From Paludibacteraceae bacterium (GTDB lineage: Bacteria; Bacteroidota; Bacteroidia; Bacteroidales; Paludibacteraceae), in assembly GCA_017412245.1 (NCBI GenBank), contig JAFPYI010000026.1, forward strand, positions 1 through 64,000: DNA of 64,000 nt, written 5' to 3'. The notes under the pieces are model-generated. The model made no database searches, was not told the DNA's origin, and saw only the letters and a list, made by a program, of their open reading frames with translations. Of the stretch, positions 45,409 to 55,105 are shown one piece after another. Both the position numbers and the translations under genes were made by a program. Each line of letters begins with the position of its first letter. Within the stretch, counting starts at the first letter, position 1.

Positions 45409-47091
45409 ATGGAGCCAACCATTACCATTTATTGCAAGAACACACATGCCTATCATGAGGTACCCAGAGGAATTTCTCTGATTGAATTAAAAGATTTACT
45501 TAATATTCAATTGCCTTATCCGATTATTGCAGCGCATGTGAATTATAAGGTAGAAAATCTAAAATTTCTGCTTTATAAACCTAAGGATATTGAATTCCTT
45601 GATGCCAGTTCTCCAAGTGGTATGCGAGTGTATGTCCGTACGCTCAATATGGTTTTGGCTTGCGCCATCAATGAGCTCTTCCCTCGTGCAGATTTGCGCA
45701 TAGAGCATCCTATCAGCAAAGGATATTACTGCACATTGCAATGGCACGGAGAGAACGGATGCAATGAAGAAGCACCTGTTCTCACGCCGCAAATGGTGGA
45801 AGATATTAAACAACGCATGCAACAAATCATTGCTGAAGACCGTCCTATTCACGAGGAAGAGAAGCAGACCAAAGAGGTTATCCGTATGTTTGCCGCTCGA
45901 TATAATGACGAGGGTTCGATCTTTGAAGCGTTGGGCAATCCTTATTGCCGGTATTTCCGAATGGGAGATTTTATCGACTACTACACCAACGTGCTTTTGC
46001 CCAGTTCCGGATATCTCAACGTGTTTGATTTGGAACCTTATCAAGACGGAATGCTATTACGGATTCCGAATCGAGAAGAACCGACACGATTGGAAGATTC
46101 TATTCCTCAAGAAAAGATGTTCAGCATTTTCCAAGAGTATAACCGCTGGAACAAACTGCTGCGCATCAATAATGTAAATGATTTCAATGTGGCTTGCAAG
46201 AGCAATAAATCATTCGAGATGATTAAACTTGCAGAGGCATTGCACGAAAAGAAAGTGGCACAGATTGCTGATGCAATTGCAGAAAAAAGACCTAAATTAG
46301 TGTTTATTTCCGGTCCTTCATCAAGCGGCAAGACCACTTTCTCCAAACGTTTGCAGATTCAGTTGATGGTGGATGGTATTCGTCCGGAAGTATTATGCAT
46401 GGATGACTATTTTGTCAATCGAGTAGATACACCTCGTGATGAAAATGGTCAATGGGATTTTGAGAATGTTAATGCTGTTGATTTGCCGTTCTTCCGGCAA
46501 CAGATGCATGATTTGTTAGATGGTAAAGAAGTGGATTTGCCAACCTATGATTTCTCTATCGGAGAACGCGTGTTTGAAGGGCGCAAACTGCAATTACAAA
46601 AAGACACAGTTCTTGTTATTGAAGGATTACATGCTCTCAATCCGTGTATCTTGCCCGACGTTGATCATTCGTTGACATTTAAGATTTATGTTTCTGCATT
46701 GACGACCATCAATATAGACAATCATAATTGGATTCCGACGACTGACATTCGTTTGCTGAGACGTATTGTGCGAGACTATAAGTATCGTAATTATTCGGCA
46801 AAAGAGACTATTGCTCGTTGTCCGAGTGTTATTCGTGGAGAAACGAAATGGGTTTATCCATATCAAGAAGAAGCAGACGTGATGTTTAACTCAGCGCTGA
46901 TATTCGAGTTTGCAGTACTGAAACGTCATGCTGAACCGATACTACAAGAAGTACCAAAGTTCTGCGAGGAATATACAGAGGCGCATCGACTCTTGAAATT
47001 CCTGCAGTATTTTATACCAATACCGGAAAAAGAAATACCGCCTACATCACTCTTACGTGAGTTCGTCGGAGGTAGTTCGTTCCATTATTAA
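45409..47091 (+). CDS. uridine-kinase-family nucleoside kinase with TGS-like N-terminus
   Basis: The 560-aa product has a TGS-like N-terminal domain (about 1-80, TITIYCKNTHAYHEVPRG) followed by a threonyl-tRNA-synthetase-like segment (about 80-230, with RADLRIEHPISKGYY). The uridine-kinase-type P-loop GPSSSGKTT starts near residue 301. The kinase part also has CMDDYFV (near 328) and an IEGLHALNP motif (near 404). This composite family occurs in Bacteroidota and Firmicutes and is annotated as nucleoside or uridine kinase; its true substrate is not settled. It lies 8 bp after kdsD. Confidence 0.85.
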   Translation: MEPTITIYCKNTHAYHEVPRGISLIELKDLLNIQLPYPIIAAHVNYKVENLKFLLYKPKDIEFLDASSPSGMRVYVRTLNMVLACAINELFPRADLRIEHPISKGYYCTLQWHGENGCNEEAPVLTPQMVEDIKQRMQQIIAEDRPIHEEEKQTKEVIRMFAARYNDEGSIFEALGNPYCRYFRMGDFIDYYTNVLLPSSGYLNVFDLEPYQDGMLLRIPNREEPTRLEDSIPQEKMFSIFQEYNRWNKLLRINNVNDFNVACKSNKSFEMIKLAEALHEKKVAQIADAIAEKRPKLVFISGPSSSGKTTFSKRLQIQLMVDGIRPEVLCMDDYFVNRVDTPRDENGQWDFENVNAVDLPFFRQQMHDLLDGKEVDLPTYDFSIGERVFEGRKLQLQKDTVLVIEGLHALNPCILPDVDHSLTFKIYVSALTTINIDNHNWIPTTDIRLLRRIVRDYKYRNYSAKETIARCPSVIRGETKWVYPYQEEADVMFNSALIFEFAVLKRHAEPILQEVPKFCEEYTEAHRLLKFLQYFIPIPEKEIPPTSLLREFVGGSSFHY

Positions 47092-47101
47092 ACAGCAGAA
47101 T

Positions 47102-47548
47102 ATGAAATATTGGATAAGTATCATAAGCGCATTATGTGTGGTCATCGGAGTTTATGCCGATGATTCGATTGCTGTTGCGCGGCAGAATCTCTTTGATGAG
47201 ATGGGCGGAGTGGAAGTGGTCCAAGACTCGGCTATCATTCGGTTGCTCAATGCTACTATTGAAGGCAAACAAGAGTTAATCGAGATTGACGGATATCGTA
47301 TGCAAATCTACTCCAGCAATCAACATCAGGTTGCCAAAAGTGAGGCATTGGCCTTAGAAGCAAAATTGAAAAATCAAGTTGACCAGACTATTTATGTTCT
47401 CTACTTGCCGCCATTTTGGAAAGTGCGTGTGGGAGATTTCCGTACGGCAGATGAAGCACGTGAATACAAAAAGAACTTTGTAGAGCAATTCCCGGAATTG
47501 ACAGGAGAGACCTACATTGTTCGTGATAAGGTAAAAGTATTGCCATGA
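47102..47548 (+). CDS. SPOR-domain secreted protein
   Basis: The start at 47102 gives [19 protein letters not shown], a signal peptide; an in-frame ATG at 47057 would lie inside the preceding kinase gene and is rejected. The 148-aa product has a short linker (about 20-60) and a SPOR-like domain (about 65-145; [35 protein letters not shown]). SPOR domains bind denuded peptidoglycan, often at the division septum. The stop overlaps the folE start (ATGA). Confidence 0.85.
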   Translation: MKYWISIISALCVVIGVYADDSIAVARQNLFDEMGGVEVVQDSAIIRLLNATIEGKQELIEIDGYRMQIYSSNQHQVAKSEALALEAKLKNQVDQTIYVLYLPPFWKVRVGDFRTADEAREYKKNFVEQFPELTGETYIVRDKVKVLP

Positions 47549-48129
47549 ATTTACAAGATTTTCACAGCCGTCCGGAAGTGACGGAAAACATAGCACAAGC
47601 TGTAGAAAACGTTTTACAGCAGATTGGCGAAGATCCCAAACGAGAAGGTTTATTGAAAACGCCTAAACGTGTAGGAGAAGCTTTGCAGTTTTTATGCAAA
47701 GGCTATAATGAGGACGCAGAAGCCATTCTACGCTCAGCACTTTTTGAGGAAGATTACAGGCAGATGGTGGTAGTCAAAGATATTGATTTTTATTCGCTGT
47801 GCGAACACCATATGTTGCCATTTTTCGGAAAAGTGCACGTAGCATATATACCTAACGGGCGCATTACCGGTCTGAGTAAGATAGCACGCGTGGTGGATGT
47901 CTATTCCCGTCGTTTGCAAGTACAGGAACGTCTCACTTCGCAAATCAAAGACTGCATTCAGAATACCCTTAATCCTCTTGGTGTGATGGTCGTGATAGAA
48001 GCAGAGCATCTATGCATGCAAATGCGTGGTGTTCAAAAACAACACGCCATGACTGTTACGTCTGACTTCACCGGAGCTTTTGAGCAAGCAAAGACTCGAG
48101 AGGAGTTTATGAAACTGATTAAAGGGTAG
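47545..48129 (+). CDS. folE: GTP cyclohydrolase I
   Basis: Converts GTP to dihydroneopterin triphosphate, the first step of folate synthesis. The 194-aa product carries the zinc site: Cys and His in [12 protein letters not shown] (near 84-95) and the Cys in [10 protein letters not shown] (near 152-161). [20 protein letters not shown] (near 111-130) is also conserved. It is the last gene of the gyrB operon, coupled to the SPOR gene by ATGA. Its stop lies one base from the stop of the convergent gene. Confidence 0.96.
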   Translation: MNLQDFHSRPEVTENIAQAVENVLQQIGEDPKREGLLKTPKRVGEALQFLCKGYNEDAEAILRSALFEEDYRQMVVVKDIDFYSLCEHHMLPFFGKVHVAYIPNGRITGLSKIARVVDVYSRRLQVQERLTSQIKDCIQNTLNPLGVMVVIEAEHLCMQMRGVQKQHAMTVTSDFTGAFEQAKTREEFMKLIKG

Positions 48130-48130
48130 T

Positions 48131-49816
48131 TTATTTTACCGCCGTAAAACTATAAGGAACCACACTTCCGGTTCCTGTAATAATCGGGAACGTATCTACT
48201 CTTTGCAAGGTTGGAGAACAGATACTGCGTGTTGAATCAACAATCGTGCTAACATCCGCTAAATCCAATAACGAATAGAAGACCACATCTGACGAAACAG
48301 GTGTGGTTTTATTTTGTAGAAGATTCGCAACCTTTTGAGGATATTTAGTCTTATATTCGTCCGACATCCATACTAATAACGGCACATGATATTCGTATTT
48401 AGAAACTTGATACGATCCATGCAATGATAATTCACGTTCGTCATCCCAAAAACTCTCTCCGTGGTCAGAGATATATAAAACTATTGCAGGGCGATTCAAA
48501 CTATCAGCGTAAGTTATAATTTGATTCAAAAAATAGTCGGTATATAGAATCGCATTATCATACGCATTGATTAGTTGCTCTTTATTTTCCTTAGATATCA
48601 TCGAATAACTAAGCATTTCTCCAAACACAGGTTGGAACTGCTCAAACTCTTTCGGATAACGCAACTCATAACGGAAATGACAACCTAATGAATGAAGCAC
48701 AAAGAATTGTAATGTATCCTCTGTGAAGGCTTTCAAATCTTCTAACATTTCAGCATCGTAATTGGCCGCAACATCTACACCTTTAGCATAGAATTTAGCA
48801 TAATCACATTCTTTCATCGCTCGTTCTATGAACGGGAAGGGAACCTGTTTTGTTATCCAACCGGTTTTAAAACCTGCTTCCTTGAATGCTTCCGGCAATG
48901 TGCGTTCCGAATATACTTTCTCCCGTTCTGATGCCGTAGCACGGGTCACAATAAGTGGGACAGATGTAGAAGTCAAATTTGCTTGAGCAAATGCACTATC
49001 AAAAGAAATAAGATTCGGCTGTTGGGATAACAAAGGAGTCGTATTTCGCTCGTACCCATTAATCCTTAAGTGATCACATCGCGCTGCTTCTCCTATTACC
49101 AAGATGTACAACTCTGCATCTTCGGAATGCTTAGGTTTGAGACCGAAACGAAAAGATGCAACCTGCTTTTGTAGTTTGATTTGCGTATAGTGTTCTTTGG
49201 CAAGGTCAATCGTTTCCAAATACAAATTATACGGATAAATCTTGTATAGTTTCATCCATGCCAAGGTTATACCATCAACCATAATATCTCTGGGAGCACG
49301 ATCTCTGTAGGTACGAGCAGTGATTATCATCATTGCTACCATTCCAATTACTAAACCTCCTCCTATACTCAGCAAGATGATTTTAACTACTTTCCGAGGG
49401 AATAAATACTCATTCTCTATTCTTGCAGATAGATAGAAATATAATATCCACAATAATACTACAACCAACGCAATAGGCCACATAGAGGCAACGAGTTCAA
49501 CCGACTCGGAAAGGTTTGTAGCAAAGATATTATGTAAAAAGAAGGTAGATGTCGGTTGCCCATTGAGATATAAACTCGCAACATCTATCGGGAAGAACAA
49601 GAAATTGCAAACTCCTTCAACAATAAAATAAGCTCGTGCCTTGAGACATAATGCCGGAATAATCAACAAGCACAACACGACCAAGAGATAGGCAATCTTT
49701 TTTATCCATGAGTATTGCAAATCGATTGCCGCACAAAGAGCGTAAATAATAGGGATGAGAAGCAGTCCGAACAAAACACTTATTCGTATGTACTTACGCA
49801 CGTCTCCTGCTATCAT
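48131..49816 (-). CDS. phosphoethanolamine transferase-like membrane protein (EptA family)
   Basis: The 561-aa product has four or five N-terminal membrane helices (about 10-165) and a periplasmic sulfatase-fold domain (about 225-555). Family motifs are LVIGEAARCDHLRINGY (near 238-254), NTTP, ISDHGESFWDD (near 450) and LHGSY (near 465). In EptA and MCR-type enzymes the residue after GE is a Thr nucleophile; here it is Ala (codon GCA). The His and Asp metal ligands appear present. Lipid A or glycan modification is the family role; activity is uncertain. Third gene in the rdgB operon, 1 bp after the PorZ-like gene. Confidence 0.8.
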   Translation of the reverse strand: MIAGDVRKYIRISVLFGLLLIPIIYALCAAIDLQYSWIKKIAYLLVVLCLLIIPALCLKARAYFIVEGVCNFLFFPIDVASLYLNGQPTSTFFLHNIFATNLSESVELVASMWPIALVVVLLWILYFYLSARIENEYLFPRKVVKIILLSIGGGLVIGMVAMMIITARTYRDRAPRDIMVDGITLAWMKLYKIYPYNLYLETIDLAKEHYTQIKLQKQVASFRFGLKPKHSEDAELYILVIGEAARCDHLRINGYERNTTPLLSQQPNLISFDSAFAQANLTSTSVPLIVTRATASEREKVYSERTLPEAFKEAGFKTGWITKQVPFPFIERAMKECDYAKFYAKGVDVAANYDAEMLEDLKAFTEDTLQFFVLHSLGCHFRYELRYPKEFEQFQPVFGEMLSYSMISKENKEQLINAYDNAILYTDYFLNQIITYADSLNRPAIVLYISDHGESFWDDERELSLHGSYQVSKYEYHVPLLVWMSDEYKTKYPQKVANLLQNKTTPVSSDVVFYSLLDLADVSTIVDSTRSICSPTLQRVDTFPIITGTGSVVPYSFTAVK

Positions 49817-49817
49817 T

Positions 49818-52800
49818 CTATTTCTGTATAAAAAGAATTTTTACTACAGTGTGCTTGCCGTCAGGTTCATTGCATAAGGCGGTATAGACACCGCTTGTAG
49901 CACGACGACCATCCGGTAGATTGCCACTCCAAACGGCCATTCCTCCGTTGCTGCGCGTCTTGCACACTAAATTTCCGCCGGCATCCACGATATTGACCAC
50001 CGTATTTTCCATCAAACCGCCTATACCAATGGAACCTCCATAATTCGGTCTTACCGGATTCGGGAAAGCGTAAGCTTGTGTAAAGTCCTCACGAGGAGCA
50101 CTGGCATCACTGCGATAAGACGCTATACCGTTATCAGTTCCCACAAACACCTCTCCGGTCATCGGCATAATCGCGATGGTCTGGATGGTATTTGATGGCA
50201 GATTGGAATTATCGGCAGTGAAATGAGCAACAGTAATTGTGTCGTCTGCTATTAAGTACAATCCCGAACTGGCGGTTCCTATCCACATACGATTTCCACC
50301 GTCCACCGCCATGCAGTTGATGCGCTCGTTGCCCAACAGGTAATCGCCTAAACCGGTTCCGTCGTTACGAGGAATGATTATCCGGCGGCACTCATCACTA
50401 CTAAAGAAGTCCGTTGTCGAAGGGATGATGATGATACCTGAATACGTTCCTATCCAAATCCGGTTATTCAGATCCTGCGTCAGACATAACACATGCGATG
50501 GAACCAGATTATTTCCGTTTTGGTCTGTGAAGGAATAACGTTTCAGACATCTGTCATCACCGCCATAACTTGGTGTACCTCCGTCATCTAACAGAATCAC
50601 GCCTGCTTCTTCTCTTTGCTCCGTCATCCATTTCCATTGACTGTTACGTTGGTCAACCCAAATGGCTCCGGGAGTATCGAGACTCACGCGTTGTCCACGG
50701 CTGGTCAAATTGAGCGGATGCCAAATTCCGTTAGGTGTTCTGACATGCACAGGAGATCCAAGTTCCGTTGCATTCAGCACCCAGAGATTATCTTGATTGT
50801 CCCATAACAATCCTTCTGTTCGCGTGAAATAAGTAGGATCCATTCCCTCTTTCGCCTCACGGAGAGTACTATTGGAAGTGCCATAATGTGCCACTGCATG
50901 ATTATCGCGGTATTCCAACACTCCTGTGCCGAATGTTCCCACGAAGAAATGACTGGCATCATTCGGATCTACAGCATAACTTACCGCATCGCGAATATCT
51001 ACACCGGTGCGCCAATACGTATCTGCCCATGGAATGCCTAACCACGAATTGCCGTCATAGATATTCAAATCCGATTGACGTCCAAACTGTGTTGCCCAGC
51101 GACCGCCGGAAGCGACATACAAACGATCATTCGCCACATGGAAACGATAGCCCATATTCGTTGTCGGACATTCAGGCAAGAAGAACTCATCACCCATGGA
51201 ATTAAGACGAATCAAACCATGCGTGGCATCTCCAAGCCAATACTCCCCTTGCGTCCAAATAGCATCTGTCGCAGTATAACTGCCTGTCAGACCGCTGAAT
51301 TGGTCTTCTTCCGTCAAACGCAACAAGCCATTACCACTTTGATATGTAAGCAGTTGACCGTCTGAAACATGAATCCAATTCAATGGATTAGGAGCAACCA
51401 ACTGCCATTCACCTGCACGCAAACGGTATAATGAATCATGCTGAAGCGTATATAACTCATCTCTCCAGACTACAGCATCGCTCACACCGCTCTCCGGCAG
51501 CAAACGTTTGTGCCAATACGAATAATCCACCAAATTATCATTCAGTGAGGCGCTATAGAGATAATCGCGCGTAAAAGCATAAAGCGAATCACCGATTTCA
51601 ACGACTCTCTGCACATCAACATATGCCGCTTCGTCACCAATAAAATACGTATTCGATATCTCCGCTTTCTTGGTGTTCAATGCCAAAATTCCATAAGACA
51701 TCGACAAATAAGTTGCTCGCGAACCCACGCTTATATCATTGATGGTTACTGCCATTGAGGATGCCTTGATATACAAATCCGGCATCTGCCGAACCGAACC
51801 GTCTTCTGCCAGTAAATCGATACGACCGTCGGTATAACCGATAACCAATTGTGCAGAAGCAGCGTCATAAGCAATATGCGAGACGGTATTACCATTCAAT
51901 CCGGTTGATTTATTCCAATATTCTATCTCATTCGTAGAACGGTCCACAGAGAATAATGCGCCGCTGGCTAAAGCATACACGTGTTGAGGAGTGCCTTCTA
52001 TTTCTTGCGGATTGAGATAGGAATAATGCAATTTCCATTGTTGCAAACTACCCAAATCCGATTCTGCCTCTTGCTCATTCAGCAATAAATTCTCCGGTTT
52101 GCCATCAGGGTCGAACTCCACCAATCCTTCTGCTGTACCGATATACACAACACCTTTTTTCTTATCTATTGCCAGCGATAAGATGGCATTGGAAGGCATG
52201 GCTGAATTATCGATAGTATAATGTGCCAATACTCTTTGAGCATCAGCGGAGAGAACAAACACACCGGTTGTATTCGTACCCATCCAAATCTGCCCTTCCG
52301 CATCCTCGCAAAGGGCATTAATACGTTCATTCGGCAGCGGATTGATACCATTTTCGTCCATGGGAGCAGGAATAACAATCTTCCCTGCCTCAAAATCTGC
52401 CACATCATTTATATATGCAATGCCTTGCTCCGTACCAATCCATATACGGCCTTCTCTATCTTCTATTGACGAACGAATCTCCACCGGGTCAAACGGATGT
52501 TCATTCCGGTCTTCCCAATGATTACGGTGAACAAAAACATCATCGCCGGCATCTGTAGGTGTGCCGCCGTCGTTAAGCAGATATATTCCTTCTTGATTGG
52601 TCGCCACAAACAACCATTTAGTATTCGGACGCAGACTGTCAATTATCAAATCAGCAGGTGTCTCCACCATTCTTTGTTGCCCGTTTAGCGAAATAGGTTC
52701 GCCAAACCAATGACCTTCTTCATCGAGACTCACGAACTGATAGGGATTGATTTTCCCGGCTACCATCAACCATAAACGACCTACGCTGTCATAGGTAGCA

Positions 52801-53897
52801 CAATCCAAACGCGTGTAGTAATTTTCATTGCCGATAACCGCAGAACTTAATGTATTCTCTGCGCTTGGAAGATAATGTTTTTTTAACTCTTTACCTTGGA
52901 ATTCATACAAACCGGTTCCGTAACTCGTCACAAAGAAATGCTCTTTGTCTTTGGGGTCAACAGCCACATTCACAAAATCCAATGCCGTCTTTTGAGTTGT
53001 GGCTTCTATTTGCGCTGAAGTTATATTTTCCCATCGATTGCCGTCATAACGCATCACTGCACCGCCGCGAGCATATTGAATCTTCCAACGGCCACCCGGA
53101 ACAACATACAAATCTCCTTGGTTAAAGGTCATGAAATAAGGACTGTTATTCAGCGGACCATTAGGAATATAATTCAATCTATCCGTTGGAGTAAAACGCA
53201 CGATGCCTTCTGCATACGATGCAAACCAATGGTCATAAGTATCTTGATAATGGTGTCCTTTTTCCTCATCCGGTTGAATACGTTCGCTCCGGGCCTCACG
53301 ATGCCAGTAACGATAATCCACCAGATTGTCATTCAAGGCAGCGCTGTATAAACTATCCTCACCAAACGCATAAATACTGTCATTCGCCACCAGCACATCT
53401 TTTATCGGTGTTTCCGTTCCATTAGGACGAAGCCAGTAACTGTCGGTAAATTTATTTTCACTCAAATCGAAAACTTGTACGCCGTAATGAGTGGATAAAT
53501 ATGCCAAACGTCCGCAAAGAGTAATATTATAAATCGTCTTGCGTTGCGTCATGTCTTTGTTGTACAAATCGCCCACATAACGCACACCGGATGCACTCAG
53601 CAAATCAATCTTGCCGGACTCGTAAGCGATAATCAATTGTTCCGTACGCTCGTCATAATGGATACAACTCACATGCACGCCGTGCAAACCTGAAAGACGA
53701 TTATATACTTTTATCTCCTCTGTTTGCTTGTTGACACTGAAAATATTGCCGTCAGAGAGAGCAAACACTTCTGTCGGTGTCATGGCAATCTGCGTTACAT
53801 TGTTATACGCAAAATGCGTCGTCCACCGTTGAGCAGGAACGAATCCGCAGAACAGCAAACAGAGAACTGATAATATATATTTCTTGCCTTTAAGCAC
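49818..53897 (-). CDS. duplicated PorZ-like T9SS protein (four predicted propeller regions)
   Basis: The 1359-aa product starts at GTG (53897-53895), which overlaps the rdgB stop (TAGTG). After a signal peptide come two homologous halves. The first (about 22-610) begins WTTHFAYNNVTQIAMTP and has the SLYSAALNDNLVDYRYWH signature; the second (about 617-1265) begins WKLHYSYLNP and has LYSASLNDNLVDYSYWH. Both halves carry two-component-regulator-propeller repeats such as RIWIGTEQGIAYI. The last ~85 residues are a T9SS-type tail (AFPNPVRPN). PorZ proteins as I know them are about 780 aa with one such unit, so this looks like an internal tandem duplication. PorZ helps attach T9SS cargo to A-LPS. 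Confidence 0.85.
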   Translation of the reverse strand: MLKGKKYILSVLCLLFCGFVPAQRWTTHFAYNNVTQIAMTPTEVFALSDGNIFSVNKQTEEIKVYNRLSGLHGVHVSCIHYDERTEQLIIAYESGKIDLLSASGVRYVGDLYNKDMTQRKTIYNITLCGRLAYLSTHYGVQVFDLSENKFTDSYWLRPNGTETPIKDVLVANDSIYAFGEDSLYSAALNDNLVDYRYWHREARSERIQPDEEKGHHYQDTYDHWFASYAEGIVRFTPTDRLNYIPNGPLNNSPYFMTFNQGDLYVVPGGRWKIQYARGGAVMRYDGNRWENITSAQIEATTQKTALDFVNVAVDPKDKEHFFVTSYGTGLYEFQGKELKKHYLPSAENTLSSAVIGNENYYTRLDCATYDSVGRLWLMVAGKINPYQFVSLDEEGHWFGEPISLNGQQRMVETPADLIIDSLRPNTKWLFVATNQEGIYLLNDGGTPTDAGDDVFVHRNHWEDRNEHPFDPVEIRSSIEDREGRIWIGTEQGIAYINDVADFEAGKIVIPAPMDENGINPLPNERINALCEDAEGQIWMGTNTTGVFVLSADAQRVLAHYTIDNSAMPSNAILSLAIDKKKGVVYIGTAEGLVEFDPDGKPENLLLNEQEAESDLGSLQQWKLHYSYLNPQEIEGTPQHVYALASGALFSVDRSTNEIEYWNKSTGLNGNTVSHIAYDAASAQLVIGYTDGRIDLLAEDGSVRQMPDLYIKASSMAVTINDISVGSRATYLSMSYGILALNTKKAEISNTYFIGDEAAYVDVQRVVEIGDSLYAFTRDYLYSASLNDNLVDYSYWHKRLLPESGVSDAVVWRDELYTLQHDSLYRLRAGEWQLVAPNPLNWIHVSDGQLLTYQSGNGLLRLTEEDQFSGLTGSYTATDAIWTQGEYWLGDATHGLIRLNSMGDEFFLPECPTTNMGYRFHVANDRLYVASGGRWATQFGRQSDLNIYDGNSWLGIPWADTYWRTGVDIRDAVSYAVDPNDASHFFVGTFGTGVLEYRDNHAVAHYGTSNSTLREAKEGMDPTYFTRTEGLLWDNQDNLWVLNATELGSPVHVRTPNGIWHPLNLTSRGQRVSLDTPGAIWVDQRNSQWKWMTEQREEAGVILLDDGGTPSYGGDDRCLKRYSFTDQNGNNLVPSHVLCLTQDLNNRIWIGTYSGIIIIPSTTDFFSSDECRRIIIPRNDGTGLGDYLLGNERINCMAVDGGNRMWIGTASSGLYLIADDTITVAHFTADNSNLPSNTIQTIAIMPMTGEVFVGTDNGIASYRSDASAPREDFTQAYAFPNPVRPNYGGSIGIGGLMENTVVNIVDAGGNLVCKTRSNGGMAVWSGNLPDGRRATSGVYTALCNEPDGKHTVVKILFIQK

Positions 53898-54472
53898 TAT
53901 TGTTTCAATATTTCCACCAATTTTGCCAACGCTCTTCCGCGATGACTGATACTATTTTTCACTTCTGCCGGCAATTCAGCAAAGGTCTTATCATATCCTT
54001 CAGGAACAAATATCGGGTCATGACCGAATCCGCCTTCTCCGCGTTCTTCTGTAGCAATAGTGCCTCTTACCACACCTTCTACTTGAATGGTTTTGCCGTT
54101 CAAAATCAAAGTAATTACCGTTCTAAACTGTGCACCTCTATTCTCAACACCCGCCAATTCATGCAATGCTTTGGCACGGTTGGAAAGGAAAATCTTTTGC
54201 TCCGGACCGCTTGCGCCGGACCAACGAGCCGTATAAACGCCGGGCTTGCCATCCAAGGCATCTATCTCCAAACCCGTATCATCCGCAAAAACACCATCTA
54301 TTCCTATCGCTTCAGCTTTGATTCGACTATTCTCTTCCAAAGTCGCACCGGTTTCCTCTATCTCGGCGGTAAAACCGATATCGCGAAGACTCAGCACTTC
54401 CACTCCGGCCGGCATAATCTGCCGAACCTCTTCCAACTTATGGGCATTATTTGACGCAAATACTAATCGCAT
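53897..54472 (-). CDS. rdgB: XTP/dITP diphosphatase
   Basis: Hydrolyses non-canonical purine nucleoside triphosphates. The 191-aa product starts MRLVFASNNAHKLEEVRQIM (the family start) at 54472. An in-frame ATG at 54538 would add 22 residues and lie upstream of the -7 box, so it is rejected. Motifs: FADDTGLEIDALDGKPGVYTAR (near 66-87), GEGGFGHDPIFVP (near 144-156) and SISHRGRAL (near 174-182). It is the first gene of an operon with the PorZ-like and EptA-like genes. Confidence 0.95.
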   Translation of the reverse strand: MRLVFASNNAHKLEEVRQIMPAGVEVLSLRDIGFTAEIEETGATLEENSRIKAEAIGIDGVFADDTGLEIDALDGKPGVYTARWSGASGPEQKIFLSNRAKALHELAGVENRGAQFRTVITLILNGKTIQVEGVVRGTIATEERGEGGFGHDPIFVPEGYDKTFAELPAEVKNSISHRGRALAKLVEILKQ

Positions 54473-54508
54473 ACTTATTTCTCTACGCACACTACGCGAA
54501 TTTGGGCA

Positions 54509-54539
54509 CAAAGATACAAAAAATTTTGCAATATGCAAA
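54509..54539 (-). promoter_or_regulatory. promoter of the rdgB operon
   Basis: Minus-strand TTTG (54539-54536), a 19-nt spacer and TATCTTTG (54516-54509). It interleaves with the divergent promoter at 54525-54554. Confidence 0.78.
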
Positions 54540-54554
54540 AAAAATAGTAACTTT
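54525..54554 (+). promoter_or_regulatory. promoter of the DUF2147 gene
   Basis: TTTG (54525-54528), an 18-nt spacer and TAACTTTG (54547-54554). The ATG is 32 nt downstream. Confidence 0.75.
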
Positions 54555-54586
54555 GCACCCGAAAATCATATAAACTAACATTTATT

Positions 54587-55021
54587 ATGAAAAGAATAAC
54601 ACTTTTGACTGCTATTTGCATGGCTTTGACCATAGGTGTCAATGCACAAGTAAATCAAATGCTTGGCAATTGGAAAACAGTGGATGATAAAACCGGAGAA
54701 GTGCGTTCGATTGTCAATATATATCGTGCCGCGGATGGACTTTATTACGGTAAAATTGCCAAACTCCTTATCGAAGTACCGGTCACTGTTTGTACACCGT
54801 GCCAAGGAGAGGATCATAACAAACCGCTCGAAGGACTGGTTATCATTCGCGGAATGAAAGAAGAAAACGGTGAATTGCGCGGTGGTAAAGTGCTCGACCC
54901 CGAATCCGGTAAATTCTATTACGGTAAGATTTATCTCAAGGATGGAAAATTAGTTCTCCGTGGTTCGTTGGACAAAAGAGGTTTGCTTGGCCGTAACCAA
55001 ACATGGCTTAGAGCCAAATAA
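54587..55021 (+). CDS. DUF2147 domain periplasmic protein
   Basis: The 144-aa product has a signal peptide (cleavage after VNA, about residue 20) and one DUF2147 domain: LGNWKTVDDKTGEVRSIVNIY, then YYGKIAKLL, a CTPCQG pair of Cys, and LEGLVIIRGM, ending GRNQTWLRAK. This beta-barrel-like family is widespread in Bacteroidota and proteobacteria and has no settled function. It is monocistronic with its own promoter and a bidirectional terminator, and its 3'UTR carries array G. Confidence 0.9.
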   Translation: MKRITLLTAICMALTIGVNAQVNQMLGNWKTVDDKTGEVRSIVNIYRAADGLYYGKIAKLLIEVPVTVCTPCQGEDHNKPLEGLVIIRGMKEENGELRGGKVLDPESGKFYYGKIYLKDGKLVLRGSLDKRGLLGRNQTWLRAK

Positions 55022-55028
55022 ATTAATC

Positions 55029-55105
55029 TTTTGTGAAAATAATGTCAAAACCACGATAAGACTACGACAAAACCACGATAAAGTTACGTGGAAAAGTAGA
55101 AAACA
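55029..55105 (+). repeat. 11-nt periodic array G in the DUF2147 3'UTR
   Basis: Seven units start at 55029, 55040, 55051, 55062, 55073, 55084 and 55095. YACG falls at 55052, 55063, 55074 and 55085. The sense-strand consensus, rotated, is AAAACCACGAT. It starts 7 nt after the stop codon and ends where the terminator stem begins, the same layout as array A. Confidence 0.82.

Noticed and set aside
47057..47101. Longer start for the SPOR gene
   Set aside because: Lies inside the nucleoside kinase gene and hides the signal peptide.
54473..54538. Longer rdgB start at 54538
   Set aside because: It would place the start upstream of the -7 box; the conserved family start is at 54472.
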